DNA of 64,000 bases from Streptomyces ambofaciens ATCC 23877 (GTDB taxonomy: Bacteria > Actinomycetota > Actinomycetes > Streptomycetales > Streptomycetaceae): NCBI RefSeq assembly GCF_001267885.1, contig NZ_CP012382.1, positions 868,001 through 932,000 of the forward strand. The letters are read 5' to 3'. Every line of letters begins with the position of its first letter. Position 1 is the first letter of the stretch. A model generated the notes under the pieces. That model was not told the origin of the DNA and did not search any database. It saw only the letters and a program-made list of their open reading frames with translations. The position numbers and the translations under genes were made by a program. Positions 25,331 to 33,881 of this stretch are shown piece after piece.

Positions 25331-25993
25331 TCAAGAGGATCCGAGGGGTGCTGCGCCGTCCTCGGTGAGCGGGGGGCCGCCGCCCTCCGTGAGCAGGGCG
25401 GTGAGCAGGCGTCCCAGCCAGGCTCGGGCGTGCTCGACGTCCCGGTCCAGGAGCAGCTGGGTGGTGACTCCGTCGTACGCGGCGACCACGGCGTGCGCGG
25501 CGCCCTCGGCGCCGCCCAGCACGGCCGGCAGGGCGGTGTGCCCGCGCGCCCGGGCCAGCCGGTCGGCGATCGCGTGCCTGAGGCGCGCCCGGTGTTCCAG
25601 CAGGGTCCGCGCCACGGCCGGGTCGCGGGCGGCGTGCACCAGGAAGTCCGTCTTCACCAGGAGCCAGTCCCGGTCCAGGAGCAGCACCTCGGTGACGCGG
25701 TCCACGGCGGCGGGCACGTCCAGGTCCGGCCCGTCCAGCGCCAGCGCGCCGGACACCTGGTCCGCGATGAGATCGGCCCGCTCGCGGTAGAGGGCGAAGA
25801 ACAGCTCGTCGAGGCTGTCGAAGTTCGAGTAGAAGGCACCGCGGCTGTAGCCGGCCGCGTCGCAGACCTCCTCGATCGAGACCCGGCCGAACCCCTTGGC
25901 CGCGAACACGCCGAACGCCGCGTCCAGCAGCTCCGCGCGGGTGCGCGCGCGCCGCCTGGTCACGCGCCCGGTGGTCGTCGGCTTCGCCGCCAT
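25331..25993 (-). CDS. TetR-family transcriptional regulator
   Basis: 220 aa. ATG 25993 follows GGGGAGGG with 7-nt spacing. The N-terminal helix-turn-helix is evident (GFGRVSIEEVCDAAGYSRGAFYSNF), followed by an all-helical ligand domain. The gene is immediately upstream of the flavin dehydrogenase, so ligand-controlled expression of that enzyme is likely. Two overlapping palindromes at 26014-26037, just upstream of the gene, are the probable autoregulatory operator. The ligand is unknown. Confidence 0.92.
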   Translation of the reverse strand: MAAKPTTTGRVTRRRARTRAELLDAAFGVFAAKGFGRVSIEEVCDAAGYSRGAFYSNFDSLDELFFALYRERADLIADQVSGALALDGPDLDVPAAVDRVTEVLLLDRDWLLVKTDFLVHAARDPAVARTLLEHRARLRHAIADRLARARGHTALPAVLGGAEGAAHAVVAAYDGVTTQLLLDRDVEHARAWLGRLLTALLTEGGGPPLTEDGAAPLGSS

Positions 25994-26013
25994 GGCCGGA
26001 CCCTCCCCCCGTT

Positions 26014-26037
26014 CGATACGCGAATGTATCGGATACA
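26014..26037. promoter_or_regulatory. TetR operator candidate
   Basis: CGATAC-N6-GTATCG (26014-26031) and TGTATC-G-GATACA (26025-26037) overlap. They sit between the TetR gene and the divergent alkB gene, about 20 bp before the TetR start. A single dimer pair could repress the TetR gene and perhaps alkB as well. Confidence 0.6.
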
Positions 26038-26153
26038 CCGGCGTATGCGAAGGCCCTCGACCGCTCCACCCGACTCCCCGCACTCGGGACCAGGCCGTCC
26101 GCACCCCACCACTCGTATAGAACGGATTTTCGAATAAGGAGTACGCTGGTGGC

Positions 26154-26783
26154 ATGACCACGCACCTCCAGGGCTCGCTCTTCGACCAGACCGACGAGGT
26201 CCGGCTCGGCCCGCTCGACGGAGTGCGCCGCACCCACCTCGGCTCCGGGGCCTGGATCGACCTGCTCCCCGGCTGGCTGAGCGGCGCCGACGCACTGTTC
26301 GAGCGGCTGGCCGCCGAGGTCCCGTGGCGTGCGGAGCGGCGCGCCATGTACGACCAGGTGGTAGACGTGCCCCGGCTGCTCGCGTTCTACGGGGCGGGCG
26401 ACCCGCTGCCGCATCCGCTGCTCACCGAGGCACGTGCCGCGCTCTCCGCGCACTACGCCCCGGAGCTCGGCGAACCGTTCACCACCGCGGGGCTGTGCCA
26501 CTACCGCGACGGCCGGGACAGCGTCGCCTGGCACGGGGACCGGATCGGGCGGGGAGCGCGGCAGGACACGATGGTCGCCATCCTCTCGGTCGGCGCGCCC
26601 CGGGACCTGCTGCTGCGCCCGGCGGGCGGGGGCGGCTCCACGGTGCGCAGGCCGCTCGGCCACGGCGACCTGATCGTGATGGGCGGCTCCTGCCAGCGCA
26701 CCTGGGAGCACTGCGTCCCCAAGAGCACCCGCGCCGCCGGCCCCCGCATCAGCGTCCAGTTCCGCCCGCACGGCGTGCGCTGA
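26154..26783 (+). CDS. alkB: AlkB-type 2-oxoglutarate/Fe(II) dioxygenase
   Basis: 209 aa. AAGGAG lies 12 nt before the ATG. The iron ligands are H127 and D129 in AWHGDR and H186 in TWEHCVPK; R198 and R204 in RISVQFR bind 2-oxoglutarate. These are diagnostic of AlkB, which removes methyl groups from 1-methyladenine and 3-methylcytosine in DNA or RNA. The position of the ligands fits a catalytically competent enzyme. The upstream A/T-rich stretch (TATAGAACGG to GAATAAGG) looks like the promoter. Confidence 0.92.
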   Translation: MTTHLQGSLFDQTDEVRLGPLDGVRRTHLGSGAWIDLLPGWLSGADALFERLAAEVPWRAERRAMYDQVVDVPRLLAFYGAGDPLPHPLLTEARAALSAHYAPELGEPFTTAGLCHYRDGRDSVAWHGDRIGRGARQDTMVAILSVGAPRDLLLRPAGGGGSTVRRPLGHGDLIVMGGSCQRTWEHCVPKSTRAAGPRISVQFRPHGVR

Positions 26784-26901
26784 ACACCCTGCCGAGCGGG
26801 GCCCGCACCGCCCTGCGCGGAACGGGCCCCACGCTGCCGCCGCTCCCCCGACCTGCTTCCCTGGTACCGGCGAACCGGGACGAGCGGAATGCGGGACGAT
26901 C

Positions 26902-27648
26902 ATGCGGGCGCAGGTACGGCACGTCGGCGAGGGCATCCACCTGGTGCACGGTTCCCACACCAACTGGGTGATCCTGAGGGAGGGGGACGCCGTCACGCTG
27001 GTCGACACCGGGTATCCCGGTGACCGCGAGCAGCTCCTCGCCTCGCTGGCGGAGGTCGGAAGCGCACCCGAGGCGGTCGTCGCCGTGCTGATCACCCACG
27101 CCCACAGCGACCATCTGGGCTCGGCCGAGTACCTGCGCGCCGCCCACGGCACCCCGGTCCTCCTCCACGATGCCGAAGTCCCGCACGCCCGCCGGGACTT
27201 CCTCCAGCAGGTGACGGTCGCACGGGTGCTGCGCAACGCCTGGCGCCCGGGCGTACTGCCCTGGGCGGTGCACGTGCTCCGCTCCGGCGGCACCGAGCGA
27301 CACCCGGTGAGCTCACCGGAGCCCTTCCCCACCGCAGGCCCCCTCGACCTGCCCGGCCGGCCCGTGCCGGTGCACACCCCCGGGCACACCGACGGACACT
27401 GCGCCTACCACCTCCCGGACGCCGGGGTGGTGATCTCCGGCGACGCGCTGGTGAGCGGGCACGCCACGTCCCGGGTGGCGGGACCGCAGCTGCTGCCCGG
27501 CATGTTCCACCACGACCGGGCACGCGCCGTCGCCTCCCTCGACGTCCTGGCCGGACTGGACGGCGACGTCCTGCTCCCCGGGCACGGCCCCCCGCACCGC
27601 GGTCCGATGGGGGAAGCCGCGCGACGGGCCCGGGAACGGGCGTTCTAG
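26902..27648 (+). CDS. MBL-fold metallo-hydrolase
   Basis: 248 aa. The zinc-binding HxHxDH motif is H66, H68, D70, H71 (THAHSDH). A further His lies in HTPGHTDGH, an Asp in ISGDALV and a His in LLPGHGPP. The binuclear site is therefore complete. Family members include glyoxalase II-like and quinolone-resistance-like hydrolases; substrate unknown. It is 9 bp upstream of the DUF4032 gene and probably in one operon with it. Confidence 0.9.
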   Translation: MRAQVRHVGEGIHLVHGSHTNWVILREGDAVTLVDTGYPGDREQLLASLAEVGSAPEAVVAVLITHAHSDHLGSAEYLRAAHGTPVLLHDAEVPHARRDFLQQVTVARVLRNAWRPGVLPWAVHVLRSGGTERHPVSSPEPFPTAGPLDLPGRPVPVHTPGHTDGHCAYHLPDAGVVISGDALVSGHATSRVAGPQLLPGMFHHDRARAVASLDVLAGLDGDVLLPGHGPPHRGPMGEAARRARERAF

Positions 27649-27657
27649 AGTCGGGGC

Positions 27658-28890
27658 ATGGCCTTGCAGATCAGTGCCACCAATCCGGAGCACCCCGCGC
27701 TCCTGCTCGAACTGCCGTGGCAGACGCCGCTGGAGCAGTGGCCCGAGGAGTTGCTCGTCCCGCTGCCGCGCGGCATCTCGCGGCACGTCGTCCGCTACGC
27801 GCGCGCCGGGGACGAGGTGATCGCCGTCAAGGAACTCGCGGAACGCCCCGCGCTGCGCGAGTACCAGCTGCTGCGCGACCTGGACCGGCTCGCCATCCCC
27901 GCGGTGGACGCGCTCGCCGTGGTCACCGGCCGCGCCGACGCCGCCGGGGAGCCGCTGGAGCCGGTGCTGATCACCCGCCACCTCGGCGGCTCCATGCCCT
28001 ACCGGTCGATGTTCGAGACGACGCTCCGCCCGGCGACCATGCACCGCCTGATGGACGCCCTGGCGGTACTGCTGGTCCGGCTGCACCTGGCCGGCTTCGC
28101 GTGGGGCGACTGCTCGCTGTCCAACACCCTCTTCCGGCGCGACGCGGGCGCCTACGCCGCCTACCTGGTGGACGCCGAGACCGGCGAGCTGCACCCCCGG
28201 CTCAGCGAGGGGCAGCGGGACTACGACCTCGACCTCGCCCGCGTGAACATCAGCGGTGAGCTGCTCGACCTGGAGGCCTCCGGCGCCCTGCACCCCTCCG
28301 TCGACCCCATCGACTTCGGCACCGAGATCTGCGCCCGCTACAAGAGACTGTGGGACGAGCTGACCCGCACCTCCGTCTACCCGGCGGGCAAGTACCACTA
28401 CATCGAGCGCCGGATCCGGCGGCTCAACGACCTCGGCTTCGACGTGGCCGAGATGCAGATCGAGCACGCCTCCAACGGCGACACGGTCACCTTCGTGCCC
28501 AAGGTCGTCGACGCGGGCCACCACCAGCGCCAGCTGCTGCGCCTGACCGGCCTGGACGCCGAGGAGAACCAGGCCCGGCGGCTGCTGAACGACCTGGAGA
28601 GCTGGATGGCCACCCAGGACGACTACGCCCCGGGCGACCCCCTGGGAGCCCGCCCCGAAGTCCTCGCCCACCGCTGGGTGCGCGAGGTCTTCCGGCCCAC
28701 CGTGCGCGCGGTGCCGGTGGAGCTGCGCGGCGCGATGGACTCGGCCGAGATCTACCACGAGCTCCTGGAGCACCGCTGGTTCCTGTCCGAGCGCGCCCAG
28801 CACGACATCGGCCTGCACACCGCCGTCGAGGACTACATCGCCACCATCCTGCCGAGGGCCCGGGAGACCCTGCGGCCCACCGCGGACTGA
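27658..28890 (+). CDS. DUF4032 / lipopolysaccharide-kinase-like protein
   Basis: 410 aa. The N-terminal half has features of a small kinase fold: VIAVKELAERPALREYQLL resembles the VAIK Lys region, and HLAGFAWGDCSLSNTLF resembles the HxD-x4-N catalytic loop, followed by DAETGELH. The C-terminal half is DUF4032. The fold is that of a protein or small-molecule kinase, but the target is unknown. It ends 16 bp from the convergent UspA gene. No membrane segment is seen. Confidence 0.82.
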   Translation: MALQISATNPEHPALLLELPWQTPLEQWPEELLVPLPRGISRHVVRYARAGDEVIAVKELAERPALREYQLLRDLDRLAIPAVDALAVVTGRADAAGEPLEPVLITRHLGGSMPYRSMFETTLRPATMHRLMDALAVLLVRLHLAGFAWGDCSLSNTLFRRDAGAYAAYLVDAETGELHPRLSEGQRDYDLDLARVNISGELLDLEASGALHPSVDPIDFGTEICARYKRLWDELTRTSVYPAGKYHYIERRIRRLNDLGFDVAEMQIEHASNGDTVTFVPKVVDAGHHQRQLLRLTGLDAEENQARRLLNDLESWMATQDDYAPGDPLGARPEVLAHRWVREVFRPTVRAVPVELRGAMDSAEIYHELLEHRWFLSERAQHDIGLHTAVEDYIATILPRARETLRPTAD

Positions 28891-28906
28891 GCGGCGTACC
28901 GGACCG

Positions 28907-29782
28907 TCACGCGTGCGGGACCACCGCCACCGGGCAGTCGGCGTGGTGCAGCACGCCGTGTGCCACGGAGCCGATCCGGGCGCCGACGGCCGTACGGCGG
29001 GCCCGGCGGCCGACGACCATCAGCTGGGCGCCGTCGGCCACCGACAGCAGCACCTGACCCGCGCTGCCCATCTCGACGTGCTCGATCACCGGGACGTCGG
29101 GGTAGCGCTCGCGCCACGGCGCGAGCGCCTCGCCGAGTGCCTTGCGCTCGTACTGCTCCAGGCCGCCGGCCTCGTCGGCCAGGCGCATCGAGCCCGGGCT
29201 GTAGGTGAAGACCGTCGGCAGGGCCCAGGCCCGCACGGCCCGCACGGTGGCGCCGCGCGCGGCGGCCGCCTCGAAGGCGAAACCGATCACGTCGGCGCTG
29301 TCCTCGGGCTCGCCCTGCTGGCCCACGACGACCTCGCGGCCCGCGGCCTCGGTCGCGGCCTCGTCCCCGGCGCGCACGAGGACGACGGGCCGGGGCGACT
29401 CCGCGATCACCTGCTGGCCGACGGAGCCGAGCAGGAAGCCGACGACCGCTCCGTGGCCGCGCGACCCGAGCACGAGCGTCTCGGCGTCGGCCGTGGCGGC
29501 GAGCAGGGCGGCGACGGCGTCGTCGGCCTCCCGGACCTCCGTGGAGACCGTGAGCTCCGGATGCCGCTCGGTGACGGTGCGGACCGAGTCGGCCACCGAC
29601 TCCCGGACGTACCGCTCCTGCGCGTCCCGGTCCCCCGTGCCGTCCGTGTCCTTGGACGGGAACCGCCAGGCGTGCACGACGCGCAGCGGCGCCTCCCGGC
29701 GGACCGCCTCCCTGGCGGCCCAGGCCAGTGCGGCCAGGCTCTCCTCCGAACCGTCCACACCGGCCGTGATCGGGCGCGTCAT
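28907..29782 (-). CDS. Tandem universal stress protein (UspA x2)
   Basis: 291 aa. ATG 29782 follows GGGAGGG with 6-nt spacing. It contains two UspA domains (about 1-140 and 145-291). Each has the ATP-binding pattern G-X2-G-X9-G(S/T), visible as LGSRGHGAVVGFLLGSVGQQV in the first domain and VGRRARRTAVGARIGSV in the second, which is degenerate. The start TAGVDGSEESLAALAWA is characteristic. UspA proteins accumulate under stress and bind ATP, and in this stress-rich window the gene is a plausible SigB-type target. Confidence 0.92.
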   Translation of the reverse strand: MTRPITAGVDGSEESLAALAWAAREAVRREAPLRVVHAWRFPSKDTDGTGDRDAQERYVRESVADSVRTVTERHPELTVSTEVREADDAVAALLAATADAETLVLGSRGHGAVVGFLLGSVGQQVIAESPRPVVLVRAGDEAATEAAGREVVVGQQGEPEDSADVIGFAFEAAAARGATVRAVRAWALPTVFTYSPGSMRLADEAGGLEQYERKALGEALAPWRERYPDVPVIEHVEMGSAGQVLLSVADGAQLMVVGRRARRTAVGARIGSVAHGVLHHADCPVAVVPHA

Positions 29783-29843
29783 GCGGGTCCCTCCCTGTGT
29801 CGCCGTCTCGTTCATGGAGCCCAGTCTTCCCTACGCTGTCCGC

Positions 29844-30209
29844 ATGACCTTGGAGTGGGAGCAGGTGAACGTCGACGCGGCCGATCCCGCCGCGCTCGGA
29901 CGCTGGTGGGCCGAGGCGCTGGGATGGGTCGTGGTGAACGACGCGCCCGACGAGTACGAGATCCGCCCGGAGCCCGACCGGCTGCCGGGACTGCTGTTCG
30001 TCCCGGTGCCGGAGGGCAAGACCGTGAAGAACCGGCTGCACCTCGACTTCCGCCCCGAGGACCAGGAGGCCGAGGTGGCCCGCCTGCTGGAACTGGGCGC
30101 GGTCCACGCCGACGTGGGGCAGGGCGAGCAGCCCTGGGTGGTGCTGGCGGACCCGGAGGGCAACGAGTTCTGCGTGCTGGGCCCGCGGGGCGGCCGTCCG
30201 GCTGCCTGA
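29844..30209 (+). CDS. VOC-family (glyoxalase-like) protein
   Basis: 121 aa, single VOC domain of the Glyoxalase_6 type. Characteristic segments are the start LEWEQVNVDAADPAALGRWWAEALGW and the end VVLADPEGNEFCVLGP. It has no neighbour that indicates a substrate. No ribosome binding site is obvious, so the message may be leaderless. It is divergent from the UspA gene. Confidence 0.88.
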   Translation: MTLEWEQVNVDAADPAALGRWWAEALGWVVVNDAPDEYEIRPEPDRLPGLLFVPVPEGKTVKNRLHLDFRPEDQEAEVARLLELGAVHADVGQGEQPWVVLADPEGNEFCVLGPRGGRPAA

Positions 30210-30302
30210 GCGGTCCACCGCGATCGAACATACGATGGGCGGCAGGCCGGTGCGGTGACGGGGACGCCGTGCCGTGAACCGGCCGCTCGACGTGGGGGAC
30301 GC

Positions 30303-31979
30303 ATGGCACAGGCCGACGGGGCGACACGGACCGTCATCATGACCGTGGACGACGATCCGGGGGTCTCCCGCGCCGTCGCCCGTGATCTGCGGCGGCGGTA
30401 CGGCGCCTCGTACCGCATCGTGCGTGCGGAGTCCGGCGAGTCGGCCCTGGAGGCGCTGCGGGAACTGAAGCTCCGCGGCGACCTGGTGGCCGTCCTCCTC
30501 GCCGACTACCGGATGCCGCGGATGAACGGCATCGAGTTCCTGGAGCGGGCCCTGGACGTGTACCCGGGCGCCCGGCGCGTGCTGCTGACCGCGTACGCCG
30601 ACACCGACGCGGCGATCGACGCGATCAACGTCGTGGACCTGGACCACTACCTCCTCAAGCCGTGGGACCCGCCCGAGGAGAAGCTCTACCCGGTGCTGGA
30701 CGACCTGCTCCAGGCCTGGCGCACCGGCGACCACCGGCCGGTGCCCAGCACGAAGGTCGTCGGGCACCGCTGGTCGGCGCGCTCCTCCGAGGTCCGGGAG
30801 TTCCTGGCCCGCAACCAGGTGCCGTACCGGTGGTACTCGTCCGACGAGCCGGAGGGGCGGCGGCTGCTGTCGGCGGCCGGGCAGGACGGACAGCGGCTGC
30901 CGGTGGTGATCACGCCGGACGGGACCCCGCTGGTGGAGCCGGAGGCACCCGAGCTCGCCGCGCGGGTGGGACTGGCGACGACGCCGGCGGCCGACTTCTA
31001 CGACCTGGTGGTGATCGGCGGCGGTCCGGCGGGGCTGGGCGCGGCCGTGTACGGGGCGTCGGAGGGGCTGCGGACGGTGCTGGTGGAGCGGTCGGCGACC
31101 GGCGGGCAGGCCGGACAGAGCTCCCGCATCGAGAACTACCTCGGTTTCCCGGACGGCGTCTCCGGCGGGCAGCTCACCGACCGGGCCCGGCGGCAGGCCG
31201 CGAAGTTCGGCGCGGAGATCCTCACGGCGCGCGAGGTGACCGGACTGGAGGCCAACGGCGCGGCGCGGACCGTGCGGTTCTCGGACGGCTCGGCGATCGC
31301 CGCGCACAGCGTGATCCTGGCGACCGGCGTCTCCTACCGGCAGCTGACCGCTCCCGGCGCCGACGACCTGACCGGCTGCGGTGTCTTCTACGGCTCGGCG
31401 CTGACCGAGGCGGCATCCTGCCAGGGCCACGACGTGTACATCGTCGGCGGCGCCAACTCGGCCGGCCAGGCGGCGATGTACCTGGCCCGGGGCGCCAAGT
31501 CGGTGACGCTGCTGGTGCGCGGCGACTCCCTGGCGGCGTCGATGTCGCACTACCTGATCCAGCAGATCGAGGAGACGCCCAACATCCGGGTGCGCTGCGG
31601 CACGGCCGTGGAGGGCGCGCACGGCGACGGGCACCTGGAGCGGCTGACGCTGCGCGACGCGGCGAGCGGGGAGACCGAACAGGTCGACGCGCAGTGGCTG
31701 TTCGTGTTCATCGGAGCGGCCCCGCGGACCGACTGGCTGGACGGGACGGTGCTGCGGGACGAGCGCGGGTTCATCCTGGCCGGGCCGGACCTCACCCCCG
31801 ACGGACGGCCCCCGGCCGACTGGGAGCTGGACCGGCCGCCGTACCACCTGGAGACCAGTGTGCCGGGCGTGTTCGTGGCGGGCGACGCCCGCGCGGAGTC
31901 CGCGAAACGGGTCGCGTCCGCCGTCGGAGAGGGAGCCATGGCCGTGATGCTCGTCCACCGGTACCTGGAGCAGTCGTGA
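30303..31979 (+). CDS. Response regulator fused to thioredoxin-reductase-like flavoprotein
   Basis: 558 aa, first gene of a three-gene operon. Residues 1-125 are a receiver with DDD, the phosphoacceptor Asp in LLADYRMPRMNG and the Lys of LLKPWD. A glutaredoxin-like region follows (about 150-220, EVREFLARNQVPYRW to RLPVVITPDG). The rest is a thioredoxin-reductase-type FAD/NAD(P)H protein with VIGGGPAGLGAAVYGAS and VGGANSAGQAAMYLARG. The usual CxxC active site is absent; that position reads GSALTEAASCQG. A redox output directly driven by phosphorylation is the obvious model. The kinase is most likely the next gene. Confidence 0.93.
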   Translation: MAQADGATRTVIMTVDDDPGVSRAVARDLRRRYGASYRIVRAESGESALEALRELKLRGDLVAVLLADYRMPRMNGIEFLERALDVYPGARRVLLTAYADTDAAIDAINVVDLDHYLLKPWDPPEEKLYPVLDDLLQAWRTGDHRPVPSTKVVGHRWSARSSEVREFLARNQVPYRWYSSDEPEGRRLLSAAGQDGQRLPVVITPDGTPLVEPEAPELAARVGLATTPAADFYDLVVIGGGPAGLGAAVYGASEGLRTVLVERSATGGQAGQSSRIENYLGFPDGVSGGQLTDRARRQAAKFGAEILTAREVTGLEANGAARTVRFSDGSAIAAHSVILATGVSYRQLTAPGADDLTGCGVFYGSALTEAASCQGHDVYIVGGANSAGQAAMYLARGAKSVTLLVRGDSLAASMSHYLIQQIEETPNIRVRCGTAVEGAHGDGHLERLTLRDAASGETEQVDAQWLFVFIGAAPRTDWLDGTVLRDERGFILAGPDLTPDGRPPADWELDRPPYHLETSVPGVFVAGDARAESAKRVASAVGEGAMAVMLVHRYLEQS

Positions 31980-33433
31980 GCGGCCGGCCGATGCCGTGCA
32001 GCCCCCGGGAGATCGGGGAGCTGTTCCTGTTCGAGAAGCTGACGCCCGAGCAGTTGGGGCGGCTGTGCGCGGAGGGCCGGGTGGAGGTGTTCGAGCCCGG
32101 GCCGGTGTACGCCGAGGGCGAGGACGCGACCTGCTTCTACGTGTTGCTCGACGGGGCGGTCGTCCTCTCCCGCCGGGTCGGCGGGGACGACGTGGAGACC
32201 AACCGCACCTCGCAGCGGGGGGTGTACGCCGGGGCGATGCAGGCGTACGTCGGCGACCGGGTGCCGCAGGTCTACACCAACTCGATGCGGGTCACCGAGC
32301 CGACCCGGTTCTTCGTGCTGCCGGCGCAGACGTTCGCGAGCGTCATGCAGGAGTGGTTCCCGATGGCGGTGCACCTGCTGGAGGGGCTGTTCTTCGGTTC
32401 GAAGAACACCCAGCGGGCCATCGGGCAGCGGGAACGGCTGCTGGCGCTCGGCTCGCTGTCCGCCGGCCTCACGCACGAGCTGAACAACCCGGCGGCGGCG
32501 GCCGTGCGGGCCACCTCGGCACTGCGGGAGCGGGTGGCGAAGATGCGCCACAAGCTGGCCGTCATCGCCGAGGGGCCGTTCACCCGCGACGCGCTCGCCG
32601 GGCTCATCGAGATACAGGAGCGCACGGCCGAGCGGGTCGCCAAGGCCCCCTCCCTGTCCCCGCTGGAGGCCGCCGACCGGGAGGACGCCCTCTCCGACTG
32701 GCTGGACGACCACGGCATCGAGCAGGGCTGGCGGATCGCGCCGACCTTCGTGCAGGCCGGGCTGGACGCCGAGTGGCTGGACCAGGTGGCGGCGGCGGTG
32801 GACGAGCAGATGCTGCCGGGGGCGATCGGCTGGCTCAACTACACGGTCGAGACCGAACTGCTGATGGACGAGATCGCGGACTCCACCGCCCGCGTCTCGC
32901 ACCTGGTCGACGCGGCCAAGCAGTACGCGCAGCTCGACCGGGCGCCCTACCGGACCGTCGACGTCCACGAACTCCTGGACAGCACCCTGCTGATGCTCTC
33001 CGGCAAGATCGGGCCCCGAATCGACGTCGTCAAGGACTACGACCGGACGGTGCCGCGGATCCCGGCGTACCCGGCGGAACTGAACCAGGTGTGGACCAAT
33101 CTGATCGACAACGCGGTCTCCGCGGTGAACGGCGCCGGCGGCGACGGCACGCTGACCGTGCGGACCGCGCTCCACCACGACCGTCTGCTGGTGGAGTTCC
33201 GCGACACCGGAACGGGGATCGCGCCGGAGATCCGCGAGCGCATCTTCGATCCGTTCTTCACCACCAAACCGGTGGGCGAGGGCACCGGGCTCGGTCTGGA
33301 CATCTCCTGGCGGATCGTGGTCAACAAGCACCACGGCACCCTCCAGGTGGAGTCCGTGCCCGGCGACACCCGTTTCCAGGTGCTGCTCCCGCTGACCGCC
33401 GCCGAACCCGAACCGACCGAGGAGCCGGCATGA
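31976..33433 (+). CDS. cNMP-binding-domain sensor histidine kinase
   Basis: 485 aa. GTG 31976 overlaps the previous stop (GTGA). The N-terminal 140 residues form a Crp-type cyclic-nucleotide-binding beta-roll. A helical H-box region contains GLTHELNNPAAAA with the phosphoacceptor His, and a HATPase domain has NLIDNAVSAV, DTGTGIAPEI and GEGTGLGLDIS. No membrane segments are seen, so the kinase is cytosolic. It probably phosphorylates the receiver of the preceding gene in response to a cyclic nucleotide. It overlaps the next gene by ATGA. Confidence 0.92.
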   Translation: MSGRPMPCSPREIGELFLFEKLTPEQLGRLCAEGRVEVFEPGPVYAEGEDATCFYVLLDGAVVLSRRVGGDDVETNRTSQRGVYAGAMQAYVGDRVPQVYTNSMRVTEPTRFFVLPAQTFASVMQEWFPMAVHLLEGLFFGSKNTQRAIGQRERLLALGSLSAGLTHELNNPAAAAVRATSALRERVAKMRHKLAVIAEGPFTRDALAGLIEIQERTAERVAKAPSLSPLEAADREDALSDWLDDHGIEQGWRIAPTFVQAGLDAEWLDQVAAAVDEQMLPGAIGWLNYTVETELLMDEIADSTARVSHLVDAAKQYAQLDRAPYRTVDVHELLDSTLLMLSGKIGPRIDVVKDYDRTVPRIPAYPAELNQVWTNLIDNAVSAVNGAGGDGTLTVRTALHHDRLLVEFRDTGTGIAPEIRERIFDPFFTTKPVGEGTGLGLDISWRIVVNKHHGTLQVESVPGDTRFQVLLPLTAAEPEPTEEPA

Positions 33434-33783
33434 CCAGCGACACCGGAATCGACCCCGCCGTCCCCCCGAGCGGCCCCGGCTGCGCCGCATGCGACGCGGT
33501 GGACGGCTGGTGGTTCCACCTGCGGCGCTGCGCGAGCTGCGGTCACATCGGCTGCTGCGACAGCTCGCCCGGACAGCACGCGACCGCGCACTTCCGCACC
33601 ACCGGGCACCCGGTGGTGCAGAGCTTCGAACCGGACGAGGACTGGTACTGGGACTACGCGACCGAAGAGGTGCGGGAGTCGGGGCCCGAGCTCGCCCCAC
33701 CGCGCAGCCACCCCGAGGACCAGCCGTCCCCCGGACCGGCCGGGCGGGTGCCCGCGGACTGGGCCCGGACGCTGCGGCGCTGA
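33430..33783 (+). CDS. UBP-type zinc finger protein
   Basis: 117 aa, third gene of the operon, coupled by ATGA. The ligand pattern is C-X2-C in CAACD, two Cys in RRCASCGHIGCC, and His in GQHATAHFRTTGHPV. This is the ubiquitin-specific-protease zinc finger (ZnF-UBP), which in eukaryotes binds the free C-terminal Gly-Gly of ubiquitin. The C-terminus is a flexible Pro-rich tail. What a bacterium without ubiquitin binds with it is unknown. Coupling to a redox-linked two-component pair suggests an adaptor role. Confidence 0.9.
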   Translation: MTSDTGIDPAVPPSGPGCAACDAVDGWWFHLRRCASCGHIGCCDSSPGQHATAHFRTTGHPVVQSFEPDEDWYWDYATEEVRESGPELAPPRSHPEDQPSPGPAGRVPADWARTLRR

Positions 33784-33881
33784 AGGGGCAGCATCGGGTA
33801 CGGCCCCGCGTCGGACCGGACCGGGCCCGTATCCGATCCGGCCTGACCGGTCCGTCGGACCCGCGTGCCAGGATGGGCGGC

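Noticed and set aside
25996..27389. Long minus-strand extension upstream of the flavin dehydrogenase and TetR genes
   Set aside because: It is antisense to alkB and the MBL hydrolase gene and lacks a ribosome binding site; the true starts are 25295 and 25993.
30220..30240. LexA (SOS) box upstream of the receiver-TrxR gene
   Set aside because: Only one half (TCGAAC) is present; the second half does not match.
33796..33801. SigB-type promoter before the LuxR-AAA gene
   Set aside because: GGGTAC has no GNNT at the required distance.
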